Assembly: GCA_965209045.1 (NCBI GenBank)
Contig: CBDBPW010000002.1
Span: 1,054,001-1,118,000, forward strand
Length of the DNA: 64,000 bases
Source: JAJEFO01 sp965209045
Lineage (GTDB): Bacteria > Pseudomonadota > Alphaproteobacteria > Rhodobacterales > Rhodobacteraceae
Reading direction: 5' to 3'
Made by a program: the position numbers and the translations under genes. This document shows, in pieces, positions 45,259 through 53,917 of the stretch; position 1 is the stretch's first letter; each line of letters opens with the position of its first letter. The notes under the pieces are model-generated. The model searched no databases. It saw only the letters and a list, made by a program, of their open reading frames with translations, and had not been told where the DNA came from.

Positions 45259-46058
45259 TCCGGAAGCACTTCGCGTTCACCCGGGAGCCGTTCGCCGACC
45301 GGATCGAGGCCGACGAGCTGTTCGAGTTCCGCGCCCACGCCGAGGCCGGCGCCCGGATCCGCCACCTCCTCAAGCTCCGCGGCATCGGCCTGCTCACCGG
45401 GGAGGTCGGATGCGGCAAGACCACCGCCTGCCGGCACGTGGTCTCGACGCTGCATTCCGGGCTCTACCGCGTCGGCTACGTCGCGCTGACGACCGGAAGC
45501 GTCCTCGACATCTACAACATGATCGCCTGGGCCTTCGGGCTGGAGGTCCAGCGCTCCCGCGCCGCCGCCTACAGCGCCATCCAGGCCGAGGTCTCCCGCC
45601 TGGCCCGGGAGGCCCGGGAGACGCCGGTTCTGGTGGTCGACGAGGCCCAGCACCTGCGGCCCGAGATCCTCGAGGAGCTGCGGCTCCTGACCAGCTACGA
45701 GATGGATTCCGACAACCGGCTCTGCCTGCTGCTGGTCGGGCTCGGCGAGATCCGCAAGCGGCTCGCCATGGGCGTGTGCGAATCGCTGGCGCAGCGCCTG
45801 GTGGTCCACTTCCATCTCGGCGGCCTCGAGCGCGACGAGGTCGAGCCCTACCTGGCGCACCGGCTCAGGCTGGCGGGCGCCGCCGACGTCCCGCTCTTCG
45901 CCCCGAACGCCGTCGAGGCGCTGGCGCAGGCGGCGCGGGGCATGCCGCGCCGGGTCAACCGGCTCGCCCACTACGCGCTCTGCGCCGCCGCCGCCGCCGG
46001 TCTCCGCCAGGTCGGCATCGAGCATGTACAGAGCGCCGTCGAGGAGATGCACCCGTGA
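45255..46058 (+). CDS. AAA ATPase (ExeA/TniB-like)
   Basis: A 267-aa AAA+ protein. It starts MIRKHFAFTREPFADRIEAD, has Walker A LTGEVGCGKTTACRHV, Walker B PVLVVDEAQHLRPEILEEL and sensor LLLVGLGEIRKRLAMG. These are features of ExeA/TniB-type transposition regulators, which deliver the transposase to target DNA. Coupled to both neighbours by 4-bp overlaps. Confidence 0.93.
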   Translation: MIRKHFAFTREPFADRIEADELFEFRAHAEAGARIRHLLKLRGIGLLTGEVGCGKTTACRHVVSTLHSGLYRVGYVALTTGSVLDIYNMIAWAFGLEVQRSRAAAYSAIQAEVSRLAREARETPVLVVDEAQHLRPEILEELRLLTSYEMDSDNRLCLLLVGLGEIRKRLAMGVCESLAQRLVVHFHLGGLERDEVEPYLAHRLRLAGAADVPLFAPNAVEALAQAARGMPRRVNRLAHYALCAAAAAGLRQVGIEHVQSAVEEMHP

Positions 46059-46954
46059 GCCGTCGGGAGCAGCGGGCGCTGGCCGACGCGCTCAGGGCCT
46101 TGCCGCTCGAAGCGGTCGCCGCCGCGCTCGGCTACCGCCGGGATCCGCGGGACCGCACGCGCTGGAAGCGGGACGGGTCCGTCCTCAGCGTCACCGGCGA
46201 GCGGTTCTACGACCATCTCAGGGGCGTCGGCGGCGGCGGGGCGATCGACCTGGCCATCCATGCCCGCCAGTGCGGCTTCCGCGACGCCCTCCGGTTCCTG
46301 TCCGGCCTCGGCCATGCCGGACACGGAACCGCCGCCCCGGTCCGTGAGCGCCCGGCGGAACTGCGGCTCCCGCCGCGCGTCGCGCGCAACTGGCCGGAGG
46401 TCCGCGACAGCCTCGTCCGGACCCGCGGCCTCGATCCGGCGCCGCTCGAGGACGGCCACGCCTCCGGCATCGTCTACGCCGACGCTCGCCGGAACGCGGT
46501 CTTCGTCGCCCGCGACGCCGCGGGCCGGACAACCGGAGCGGAGATCGTCGGCACCCGCCGCGTGGAAGGCCGGCGCGGCTTCAAGGGCATGGCGACGGGT
46601 ACCCGCAAGGCACGGGGCGCGTTCTGGCTGGCGGCCAGGGACGGGGTGCCGGCCTCGGCCCTGCTCGTCGAAAGCGCGGTCGACGCGCTCTCCGTGCTGA
46701 CGCGGCCGCCGCCCGGTCCCGGAAACGATCTCGTCGTCTCCACCGCGGGTGTCTGCACCGCCGTCCCGCAATGGCTGGAGGCCTTCGGTCTCACGCGAAT
46801 CGACTGTGGCTTCGACGCCGACGGCGCCGGAGACCGGGCTGCGGACGCACTCGCGCATCGCGACATAAGGGTCTGGCGTCTCAGGCCCGAAGGCGGCGCA
46901 AAGGACTGGAACGACAGGATCCGGAAGCCGGAAGCAAGGCCCGAGCCGACCTGA
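46055..46954 (+). CDS. DUF3991/TOPRIM primase-like protein
   Basis: A 299-aa protein, GTG start overlapping the ATPase stop (GTGA). Residues 15-90 (LPLEAVAAALGYRRDPRDRT, GVGGGGAIDLAIHARQCGFR) match DUF3991, and residues 190-290 are a TOPRIM fold (ALLVESAVDALSVL and RIDCGFDADGAGDRAADAL, with D-x-D). Such proteins are mainly found on plasmids and conjugative elements. As the last gene of a DDE/AAA transposon operon it is unusual. Confidence 0.85.
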   Translation: MSRREQRALADALRALPLEAVAAALGYRRDPRDRTRWKRDGSVLSVTGERFYDHLRGVGGGGAIDLAIHARQCGFRDALRFLSGLGHAGHGTAAPVRERPAELRLPPRVARNWPEVRDSLVRTRGLDPAPLEDGHASGIVYADARRNAVFVARDAAGRTTGAEIVGTRRVEGRRGFKGMATGTRKARGAFWLAARDGVPASALLVESAVDALSVLTRPPPGPGNDLVVSTAGVCTAVPQWLEAFGLTRIDCGFDADGAGDRAADALAHRDIRVWRLRPEGGAKDWNDRIRKPEARPEPT

Positions 46955-47192
46955 AAAGAATCCGGTCCAAACCGGCGGCGGCGCTCAAGCGCCTGCCGCC
47001 TTCAAGCTCTTCCCGAAAAAGCGAAAATCGTCACCGTGCAGCATCCAGGCCGCCGGAGAACGAGCCATGCCCGCGGCTCGAACCTGAACCCGGTTCAGAT
47101 GTCCGGCAATGTCGGAAGAGCGTGGGAAGAAACACCAGAAACCGCACGAAACAATCCGGGAAATCCGCAACGGATCAATCAGAAATCCAACA

Positions 47193-47198
47193 GGCGCG
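47193..47198. repeat. Target duplication GGCGCG (right)
   Basis: Pairs with 43023-43028. Immediately followed by TCG CTG GTT, the continuation of the ISKra4 reading frame. Confidence 0.88.
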
Positions 47199-48278
47199 TC
47201 GCTGGTTCCCGCCGAGGCCGTCCTCGGCCTGACGGCATGCGGGCTGACGCCGGCGGCTGCGGGTCTCTCGATGTACCTGATGAGCGGCCTGACGGCCCGC
47301 GAGAGCGAGGACGCCTGGAGGCGGCTCTGCGGCCAGGGTCCTTCGACGGCGTCCCTGGTGCGGCTTTCCGGAGAGGCCGGAAGCCGCATGGAGGCATGCT
47401 CCGGCGATCTCCTGCCGGATCTCCGGGAGCGGGAGGAGATGCCTGCGGGGGCGGTGTCGCTGCTGGTCTCGCTCGACGGTGTCATGATGCGCATGAACGC
47501 CGAGACGGCCGAAGGAAAGCCAACGGACGCTGGCTGGCGCGAGGCGTCGTGCGGCGTCGTGGCCTTGGTCGACGCCGAGGGGAACATGCTGGAGAGCCGG
47601 TACTTCGGGCGTCTTCCCGAGGCCGGCAAGGCGAGCCTGAAGTCGCAGCTGAGCGCCGAGGCGTTCCACTGGCTGGCGCTCAAGCCGGACCTGAAGCTTG
47701 CGGTCGTCGCCGACGGCGCGAAGGACAACTGGCCCTTCCTGGAATCGCTGTGCCCCGATGTCATGCTTCTCGATATCTGGCACGCGATCCAGCACATGAA
47801 GGCAGCGGCCGACGCCGCCTTTGGCCCGGACACGGCCGCCGGAACGGCCTGGTTCGAGAAGTGGCGGCACGTCCTGCGCCACGATCCCAAGGGGGCCGGC
47901 AAGGTGATCGACGCCATTCGCCACTTGCTGCGGAAGGGCAAGGGAGCCGACGGGATCCGGAAGGAACTCGCCTACTTCCGCGCTAACCGTCACCGCATGC
48001 ACTACGCTGCCGCCGCCGACGCGGGCTACGCCATCGGATCGGGATCCGTGGAATCCGCAAACAAGGTTCTGGTGACGTCACGGATGAAGCGCTCAGGGCA
48101 GAGCTGGGGTCGCGACGGCGGACAGGGCGTCCTGACCTTCCGGTCGCTTCTCAAGTCCGGACGCTTCGACCGGGCATGGGCCGCGCTGGTCCCGAGCCTG
48201 AGCCGCAGCAATGGCTGGAAGCCCTCGCAATGCGCCAACGAAAACGGGCCGGTGGCGCAAGTCGCGCTCGCCGCGTGA
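47199..48278 (+). pseudogene. ISKra4-family transposase, C-terminal part
   Basis: The remaining 359 codons of the transposase begun at 42651. MYLMSGLTARESEDAWRRLC, VSLLVSLDGVMMRMNAETAE with the first Asp, VAVVADGAKDNWPFLE-like second Asp region, LDIWHAIQHMKAAADAAFG and GYAIGSGSVESANKVLVTSR are ISKra4 signatures. An in-frame ATG at 47109 inside the inserted transposon could express a truncated product. Confidence 0.9.
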
Positions 48279-48596
48279 TTCGCAAACGGAACATCATGGA
48301 ATCAAAAAGTGAACCATACGAGAATCGCGCCCCCTTGATTTCCCCCCATGGACTCCCTGCGGATTCAGCTACATAGTTCCCGTGACTGCTCCCCGCCCTG
48401 AAGGACGGGGCTTCCTGCTTCAGGCTGCCGCGGGCATTGTGCCCGTCTGACGCAAGCATCCACCGGCAGAGACGGACAGCCCTTCCGCCTTCTGTGTCAG
48501 GATGCCCTGTCGCCGTATGTTGGGGAGCACCGCCTATCTCGTGCAAACGCCGGCTTCGTGCTTTCTTTGGCCCTTTATGTCGTTTTGGATAGCCGT
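48279..48596. other. Intergenic region with hairpin
   Basis: About 320 bases between convergent genes. Contains the hairpin 48391-48410; otherwise nothing coding. Confidence 0.4.
48391..48410. terminator. GC-rich hairpin CCCCGCCCTGAAGGACGGGG
   Basis: The arms CCCCG/CGGGG and CCT/AGG pair around one C-A mismatch. A CTTCCTGCTT tract follows. It lies between convergent genes and may terminate either. The sequence also resembles hairpins flanking TnpB genes, so it could be an IS605 relic. Confidence 0.4.
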
Positions 48597-50528
48597 CTAC
48601 ACCAGCGTGCTGTTGATCCGCTTGAACAACCCCTCGAATGCATCCAGCGTCTCATCCGAAAGGGCAGCTACCCGCTTCGCACGCTCGCGCAGCAGGACCT
48701 CCGCCGGGGCGTTGTGATCAAAGCGCTCCACGCCCTGCTTGCGGGCGATTTGCCGCACGATGGGGTCGGTGCCCTTGACGTCCGTGACCTTGATCTTCTT
48801 TCCGAACGCGGCGTTGTAAAGCGCCACATAGTCGTCCTTGGAGAACAGGTCCTCAATGTCGGCCAACTTGCGGTCGGCGACTTCGCCAATTGTGATGATC
48901 CGCTTCTCTCCAAGGAAGCCCGCATTGGCGAGGGCGGTCAGCTTTTGATGCCCCTCCTTTCGGGCATCCACAACAACCGTGACGTCAAGGTGGTTACCCA
49001 AGAGTGCAACGAAGGCAGGGACTACGTCAGCTCCGCCCAGTGGCATGATCGACCACCGCGTGTCGAGCCCCTCGCGCCCGTCCTCAATAAGCCGGGCGGA
49101 GATTGTCTGCATGAACAAGAAGTCGGATGGCCCCTCCACCACGAGGTTATCTTTCGCAATGAAGAGGTGTTGGGCAATGTCGTAGCCGAGCGCAGCTTGC
49201 AGCGGGAACAGCGTGTCGCTGTCGGTCGTCAGCACGTCAGAGGTCGTCACCGACCCAGTCTCGCGCCCCTTGTCTTCCACTAAGCGTGCACGCTCAAGGT
49301 GGTTGGGCTGGATCATGAAGGGTGAGTGTGTGGTATATATCACCTGACAGCGCTTCGACAGCCGCTCCTCGATGAAGCGCAGGAAGTCCCGCTGTGCAGT
49401 TGCGTGGAGGCCAAGTCCGGGCTCATCCAGAAGGATGATGATCGGGGTATTGTCAAACTCATAGCGGGAGAAAGCCGTCAGGAAGGAGAAGAACCATCTG
49501 AACCCCGAGGAACGCTCATCGAAGCGGAGTGACAGTTCGTGCTGGTCATCCCGCATTCGAATGTGGAGTTCATCAATTACAGTCGTCGTCCCGTTGTTCG
49601 CAGCCTGTTCCTTAAGTGTTAGGTCCATTTCAACCCGGAGATTCCGATTGGTTGACCAGTACTCAAGAACCTGTCCACGCAGTTCGTTGGCGACGTTCTC
49701 TAGCTCGCGCTTCCGCGTCTCATAGTTCGTATCTAAAAGGTGATCCTCCTCAAACTCGGCAAGCTGTAGTAGCGCCAGAGCGGTGTGTTCATCTTCGTCT
49801 AAGTCTTCCTCGTTCGCAGCTAGCAACTCCCGGATATGCACAGTGCTGGGCAGGCTACTGTACTCTGAGAAGTAGAAGAAGATTGGGACCCGTACGAAGA
49901 GGATTTGCCAAACGGCCTGCCAGAGCGTGGTGTCATCGGGGAGCGTCTCTTTGATGGCTTCCTCGATCTCTACCAAGGAATTTGCCGTGGCGCTTTCCTC
50001 TTCACTCTCGGGTGTCGAATTCGCTAACTCAGTGTGCAGAGCATTGAATGTTTGGCACGATTTAAGCGCCTGCAAGTCTGGCGGTAGTTCAACGTTCGCT
50101 AAAAGGTTGGCGATGGCCTTTGCCTCATCAACTTGGAATACTGCACCAGATCTGTTCGTGTAATTTCGGCTGAACTCGATGGTATCTGACAATAGTACTC
50201 CCTCGCCAAAGACCTCAGAAACCGCAGCCTTATCGTCTCCATCCAGTGTGAATGTTGCTGTGATCGGCACGTTCTCATCAAGATCCCAGCCTTTGGCCTT
50301 CGCCTCACGCCTGTGCCGCTTTTCGAGCCAAGCAGGATAGTGTGTGGGCGATGAAAATTTGGCCGCTCCTTGGGCAGGCTTCAGTCGCCGGAGCGCTTCG
50401 AGAAACGCGGTTTTGCCGCTCTCATTCTTTCCCACAAGGCAGGTGATGTCTGGCTGGATTTCAACCGGGGTCGAATCCAAAACGTGTTTGAAGTGTCTAA
50501 TCTGAACCGTCTTTAGCCTCATGTCCAT
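48597..50528 (-). CDS. OLD-family ATPase/TOPRIM endonuclease
   Basis: A 643-aa protein. Residues 1-60 are the ABC-type ATPase N-terminus (VQIRHFKHVLDSTPVEI, Walker A CLVGKNESGKTAFLEAL). The signature and Walker B follow (IIILLDEPGLGLHATAQRDF, with His in VIYTTHSPFMI). A C-terminal TOPRIM has NLVVEGPSDFLFMQTISARL, GGADVVPAFVAL and VTVVVDARKEGHQKL. This is the OLD (overcoming lysogenisation defect) architecture used in phage defence (as in Gabija GajA). No GajB-like helicase is adjacent. Confidence 0.9.
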   Translation of the reverse strand: MDMRLKTVQIRHFKHVLDSTPVEIQPDITCLVGKNESGKTAFLEALRRLKPAQGAAKFSSPTHYPAWLEKRHRREAKAKGWDLDENVPITATFTLDGDDKAAVSEVFGEGVLLSDTIEFSRNYTNRSGAVFQVDEAKAIANLLANVELPPDLQALKSCQTFNALHTELANSTPESEEESATANSLVEIEEAIKETLPDDTTLWQAVWQILFVRVPIFFYFSEYSSLPSTVHIRELLAANEEDLDEDEHTALALLQLAEFEEDHLLDTNYETRKRELENVANELRGQVLEYWSTNRNLRVEMDLTLKEQAANNGTTTVIDELHIRMRDDQHELSLRFDERSSGFRWFFSFLTAFSRYEFDNTPIIILLDEPGLGLHATAQRDFLRFIEERLSKRCQVIYTTHSPFMIQPNHLERARLVEDKGRETGSVTTSDVLTTDSDTLFPLQAALGYDIAQHLFIAKDNLVVEGPSDFLFMQTISARLIEDGREGLDTRWSIMPLGGADVVPAFVALLGNHLDVTVVVDARKEGHQKLTALANAGFLGEKRIITIGEVADRKLADIEDLFSKDDYVALYNAAFGKKIKVTDVKGTDPIVRQIARKQGVERFDHNAPAEVLLRERAKRVAALSDETLDAFEGLFKRINSTLV

Positions 50529-50555
50529 ATACCTCGAAAACCGAGTGAGCGACTA

Positions 50556-50810
50556 CTATATATTGTGATCTGCGGCCTTTGAGTTCAACCTCAAAGTGCG
50601 AAGCACCAATGTCAGCTGTCTCTCGAAATGCGCGATTGCTCCAAATACGTGGAAGACCAGCTCACCGGCGGCGGATGACATGTCGATGTCCTCATCGAGG
50701 CTTGTCAGGTTGATCTCCTGTGCCTTCAACGTATCTACGGTCTCAAGAAGCTTTCTGAGCGAGTGTCCGAGACGGCATCGCGGCGGCCAGGTCGCAAGCC
50801 AGCTGAACAT
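50556..50810 (-). pseudogene. Serine resolvase fragment
   Basis: The 84-codon frame reads LGHSLRKLLETVDTLKAQEI, DEDIDMSSAAGELVFHVFG and AIAHFERQLTL. These are the middle of a Tn3-type serine resolvase. The catalytic N-terminus and DNA-binding C-terminus are missing. It is a transposon relic upstream of the OLD gene. Confidence 0.75.
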
Positions 50811-50924
50811 AGGCAGGGAAATGGCTTACAGGATCGCGCAGTCGCTCCGTTGATTCCCGATGTACTCAATCTGTTCCTCCTTGTGGTCATTCAGCGTACA
50901 ATTCATGCGATTACGCAGGTAAAG

Positions 50925-51178
50925 TCACTCGAATCTCGCATCGTTCAGACGCCAGTAGGCATCGGTGTCGCGCAGACGGCCATTCTCTTTGGCGAGGTCG
51001 AATGGGGTTTGGCCGGTTATAGCGCGGGACTTTGTATCCGCGCCGGCATCAAGGACGGAGTTGATGATCTCGATTTCACCTCGCTCAGTCGCCAGATTTA
51101 GCGGCGTCTGGCCGAGCAACTCGTGGCGGGCGTCAGGATCGGCTCCGGCGTCGAGGAGCGCGCCTACAGTAGAGGAAG
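50925..51178 (-). pseudogene. Ankyrin-repeat protein fragment
   Basis: The minus strand reads TVGALLDAGADPDARHELLG, QTPLNLATERGEIEIINSVL and DAGADTKSRAITGQTPFDLA, then ends DTDAYWRLNDARFE. Two to three ankyrin repeats are visible. Its 5' side is cut by the 125-bp inverted-repeat element at 51179-51303; minus-strand sequence beyond (LGAAGAHG) may be the upstream repeat. Confidence 0.7.
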
Positions 51179-51303
51179 CACCAAAATCTCCGGGGTCACG
51201 TGACTGGTTGGTCTGGCCTCCGCTCCTCCTGGTTCGTTCAAGTTTGCCGCAACCGGCCCGGGTTTCGAAACTTACATGTCAATTGACCCCGGAGATTTTG
51301 GTG
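51179..51303. mobile_element. 125-bp inverted-repeat (MITE-like) element
   Basis: Perfect 20-bp terminal inverted repeats, CACCAAAATCTCCGGGGTCA at 51179-51198 and its complement at 51284-51303, enclose 85 bases without coding capacity. It interrupts the ankyrin-repeat frame. No clear target duplication. It may be a MITE or the collapsed remnant of a larger IS. Confidence 0.65.
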
Positions 51304-51392
51304 GTTCCGTGAGCGCCTGCTGCTCCTAACGCAATCATACCGCTGAGCGTGTTTGGCTGGCCGCTGTTCAGCGTTCGTGCTACCCGATACGC

Positions 51393-52763
51393 ATGCCTTT
51401 CGAGACCAGTCGCGAACGCCTTGCAGATTTGTTGGTCGATCCAAGAGAAGGCCTCGACTTCGAGGCTAAGAATTGGCTCGATCTGCAGAGCTCGAACGAT
51501 GACAAGGCGACCTTCGCAAAAGCTGTCTTGGCCATCTCCAATCATGGTGGCGGTTTTGTCGTCCTCGGATTGGTAGAAACCGACGAAGGCATTGTTGAGG
51601 CCGGAGGACGTCCGGCTACCCTAGATGGCTACAGCCAAGATTTGATCAATGGAATTGTGCAGAATTATTGCGATCCGCCGTTTCACTGTTCAGTTCATAT
51701 CGTCCCAAGCCCAGCCGGTGCACTGTTCCCAATGATAATCGTTCCTGGTGGACACCGTGTTCCTGTCCGTGCTCGACGAGCAGGGCCAAACGGCAACATC
51801 GTGACGAACAATGCGATCTATGTGCGAAAGCCCGGGCCTCGCAGTGAGACGCCGCAAAGCGCACAAGATTGGGACTATCTCCTCGGCCGATGCCTACGAA
51901 ATCGGCGTGACGAGATGTTCGATCAGATCAGAGACCTCATCACCGGGGCCGTGCCTCAAGTCGAGCAGCCGGCCGAACCTGCAAGACTGGATGAATGGAT
52001 TAGGGCGAGCTCTGAACGCTGGGAGGGTCTAACGCAGCCACTTCCAGCCAATGTTGGGCCGCGACTAACCCACGGTCGGTATAGTTTTGCCTATGAGATT
52101 GTTGGGGAACCCCGGAACATTGCACTCGCTCATCTGCCCGAACTCTTGCGAGCGAGTGTTGTTCGGCACACAGGCTGGCCTCCGTTCTGGTATCCGACCC
52201 GCGATGGGATAGAACCATATCCTATCAATGGCGCAGTTGAGTGCTGGCTTGGCGGCGACCCTCAGACACCCGTTGATCAGCGTGACCCAGCGCATTCCGA
52301 CTTCTGGCGCATCGACCCGGTTGGATTAGCCTATCTGCTCAGAGGTTTTCAGGAAGACGGAATGGAAGCAGAGCGACCTGGATGTGAGGCGGTCGCGCCA
52401 GCGATTGTGTTCGACATCACCCTCCCTGTATGGAGGATTGGTGAGACTCTTCTTCATGCCAGAAGCCTTGCTGCCAATCTCTTCGAGGGGGCCACCACCA
52501 TTCGGTTCCTAGCAACTTATGAAGGGTTATCTGGTCGATCATTGGTGAGTATTGATACTAGACGTCACGTTTGGGAGGGCAAAGTTGCCCGTCAGGACTC
52601 GATCACATTGAGCGCCCATGTGGACGCCCAAGCTATCGAGCCGAATCTGCCAGAGATCGTTCACCCATTGCTGTCCCCACTATATGCGTTGTTCGATTTC
52701 TTTGAATTGCCGATGCAGCTTGTCGTTGATGAACTCGCACGCATGAGAGCGGGCAACTATTAG
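51393..52763 (+). CDS. AlbA_2 (Schlafen-type) domain protein
   Basis: A 456-aa protein. LLVDPREGLDFEAKNWLDLQ, FAKAVLAISNHGGGFVVLGL and ETDEGIVEAGGRP form the AlbA_2/Schlafen-like N-terminal domain, found in nucleic-acid-binding and defence proteins. The C-terminal 250 residues are uncharacterised (DFWRIDPVGLAYLLRGFQED, LPVWRIGETLLHARSLAANL). AT-richer than the transposons; part of the defence cluster. Confidence 0.85.
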   Translation: MPFETSRERLADLLVDPREGLDFEAKNWLDLQSSNDDKATFAKAVLAISNHGGGFVVLGLVETDEGIVEAGGRPATLDGYSQDLINGIVQNYCDPPFHCSVHIVPSPAGALFPMIIVPGGHRVPVRARRAGPNGNIVTNNAIYVRKPGPRSETPQSAQDWDYLLGRCLRNRRDEMFDQIRDLITGAVPQVEQPAEPARLDEWIRASSERWEGLTQPLPANVGPRLTHGRYSFAYEIVGEPRNIALAHLPELLRASVVRHTGWPPFWYPTRDGIEPYPINGAVECWLGGDPQTPVDQRDPAHSDFWRIDPVGLAYLLRGFQEDGMEAERPGCEAVAPAIVFDITLPVWRIGETLLHARSLAANLFEGATTIRFLATYEGLSGRSLVSIDTRRHVWEGKVARQDSITLSAHVDAQAIEPNLPEIVHPLLSPLYALFDFFELPMQLVVDELARMRAGNY

Positions 52764-53131
52764 TTTCATCCTCCTAACGGGGACGATGCGCCTCCACCGA
52801 GCGGCTGATTGGCCCCATCGGATAGACTCCCCTCTTGGTCATCCTGGTCGCGCTTGCCGGAAAGGCCGACGACATGATCAAGTTGCACTACACCCAGTCT
52901 GTCCCCAAAAGGGATGAGCAGTTGCGAAACGGAAAACTCTACGTCAAGGAAATGTCCAGTGGTGCAACGACAACAGGATTCGCATGGGTGTTCAAATGCC
53001 GGGTGGAAAGAGTCTTTTGCAAAGGCAGGAAAAGCAATGTGGCTCTGGCATCCTGAACTTGCGGCGCAGCTGGGCGGCGCGCCGGCGCGAACGTGGTGCC
53101 TGCGGACAGATCGGATGAGGAGGAAACTTGC
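52764..53131. other. Intergenic region
   Basis: About 370 bases. A frame at 52835-53056 (MIKLHYTQSVPKRDEQLRNG) has no recognised family and may be a remnant. GAGGAGG at about 53117 serves the methyltransferase. Confidence 0.35.
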
Positions 53132-53880
53132 GTGTCAAGGTTGAGCAACCTGCTTCGCCAAGTCGAGATGCTGGATGACCAGCTGGGCGCGGACCTGAAG
53201 CGGGAGGTGGAGGCGCTGTCCGATCGTCGCGCGTTCGGGCTCAACTTCGAACGCCACATTCCCGAGACAGTGGAATTGCCGGATCGGCCGGTCCGAAGGG
53301 GAGACAAAGTCAGGCTTCTGGCGCGGCGCGGCAAGAAACCGACGGGAATTGACGGTCGCCTGTGGCGGGTGGCTCGGATCCGCAGGGGCGACGAGGGGGC
53401 GATCGCTGACCTGTTGCCGCTTCGCGAGGCGACGGAGGACCCGGAGACGGCGACGCGGGCAGTCGAGGACCTGATCGTGGTCGCCGAATTTCGCGATCCG
53501 ATCTACCCGGGGCTAGTGTCCACCGGAAGGGTCCATCGAGGCGGCGAGAAACCCTTCCATGCATTGATCAACGCCGAGAATTTCCATGCGTTGCAGGTCC
53601 TGCTGTACACCCACGAAGCGAAGGTGGACGCGATCTATATCGATCCTCCGTACAACAGCGGCGCACGGGACTGGAAATACAACAACGATTACGTCGACGG
53701 CGAGGACGCCTATCGGCACTCCAAGTGGCTCGCAATGATGGAGCGACGACTAAAGCTGGCAAAGCGCCTGCTCAGGCGGGAGAAATCGGTATTGATCGTC
53801 GCGATCGACGAGCGCGAGGTCCATCGTCTTGGCTTGCTTCTGGAACAGAATTTTCAAGACGCCGACATTCAGATGGTTAC
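53132..53880 (+). pseudogene. Adenine DNA methyltransferase, truncated by Tn3
   Basis: GTG 53132 with GAGGAGG upstream begins SRLSNLLRQVEMLDDQLGAD. The motif AIYIDPPYNSGARDWKYNND is the DPPY catalytic box of N6-adenine methyltransferases; HALQVLLYTHEAKV precedes it. The protein reaches NFQDADIQMVT and then enters the Tn3 terminal repeat at 53881, terminating after about 12 foreign residues. The second half with the SAM motif is missing. It resembles type III/COG2189 Mod-like enzymes. Confidence 0.9.
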
Positions 53881-53917
53881 GGGGTCGAGTGCGGCTGAGT
53901 GCAGAAAACCCCTCTAA
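53881..53917 (+). repeat. Tn3-family terminal inverted repeat
   Basis: GGGGTCGAGTGCGGCTGAGT followed by GCAGAAAACCCCTCTAA: the GGGG start and TAA(G) end match the 38-bp IR style of Tn3 elements, and it immediately follows the broken methyltransferase. The last base is displaced by the ISAzo13 insertion. Confidence 0.8.

Larger units (their letters stand above)
43029..47192. mobile_element. DDE/AAA/TOPRIM transposon
   Basis: A 4164-bp transposon with ends TGTAGTTT and its imperfect complement (about 22 bp, five or six mismatches), 6-bp duplication GGCGCG, and four plus-strand genes. Subterminal repeats occur inverted at both ends: ATTGTTTCGTGC at 43076-43087 and its complement at 47144-47155; TTTCTTCCC at 43065-43073 and its complement at 47124-47132. 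TGT/ACA ends with multiple internal sites recall Tn7/Tn5053/Mu-type elements, which use a DDE transposase with an AAA regulator. Confidence 0.9.

Noticed and set aside
48597..50528. Gabija system
   Set aside because: An OLD-type GajA-like protein is present but no UvrD-like GajB helicase is adjacent; the neighbour is a resolvase fragment.
50556..50810. Functional resolvase
   Set aside because: Lacks the N-terminal catalytic Ser region and the C-terminal DNA-binding domain.
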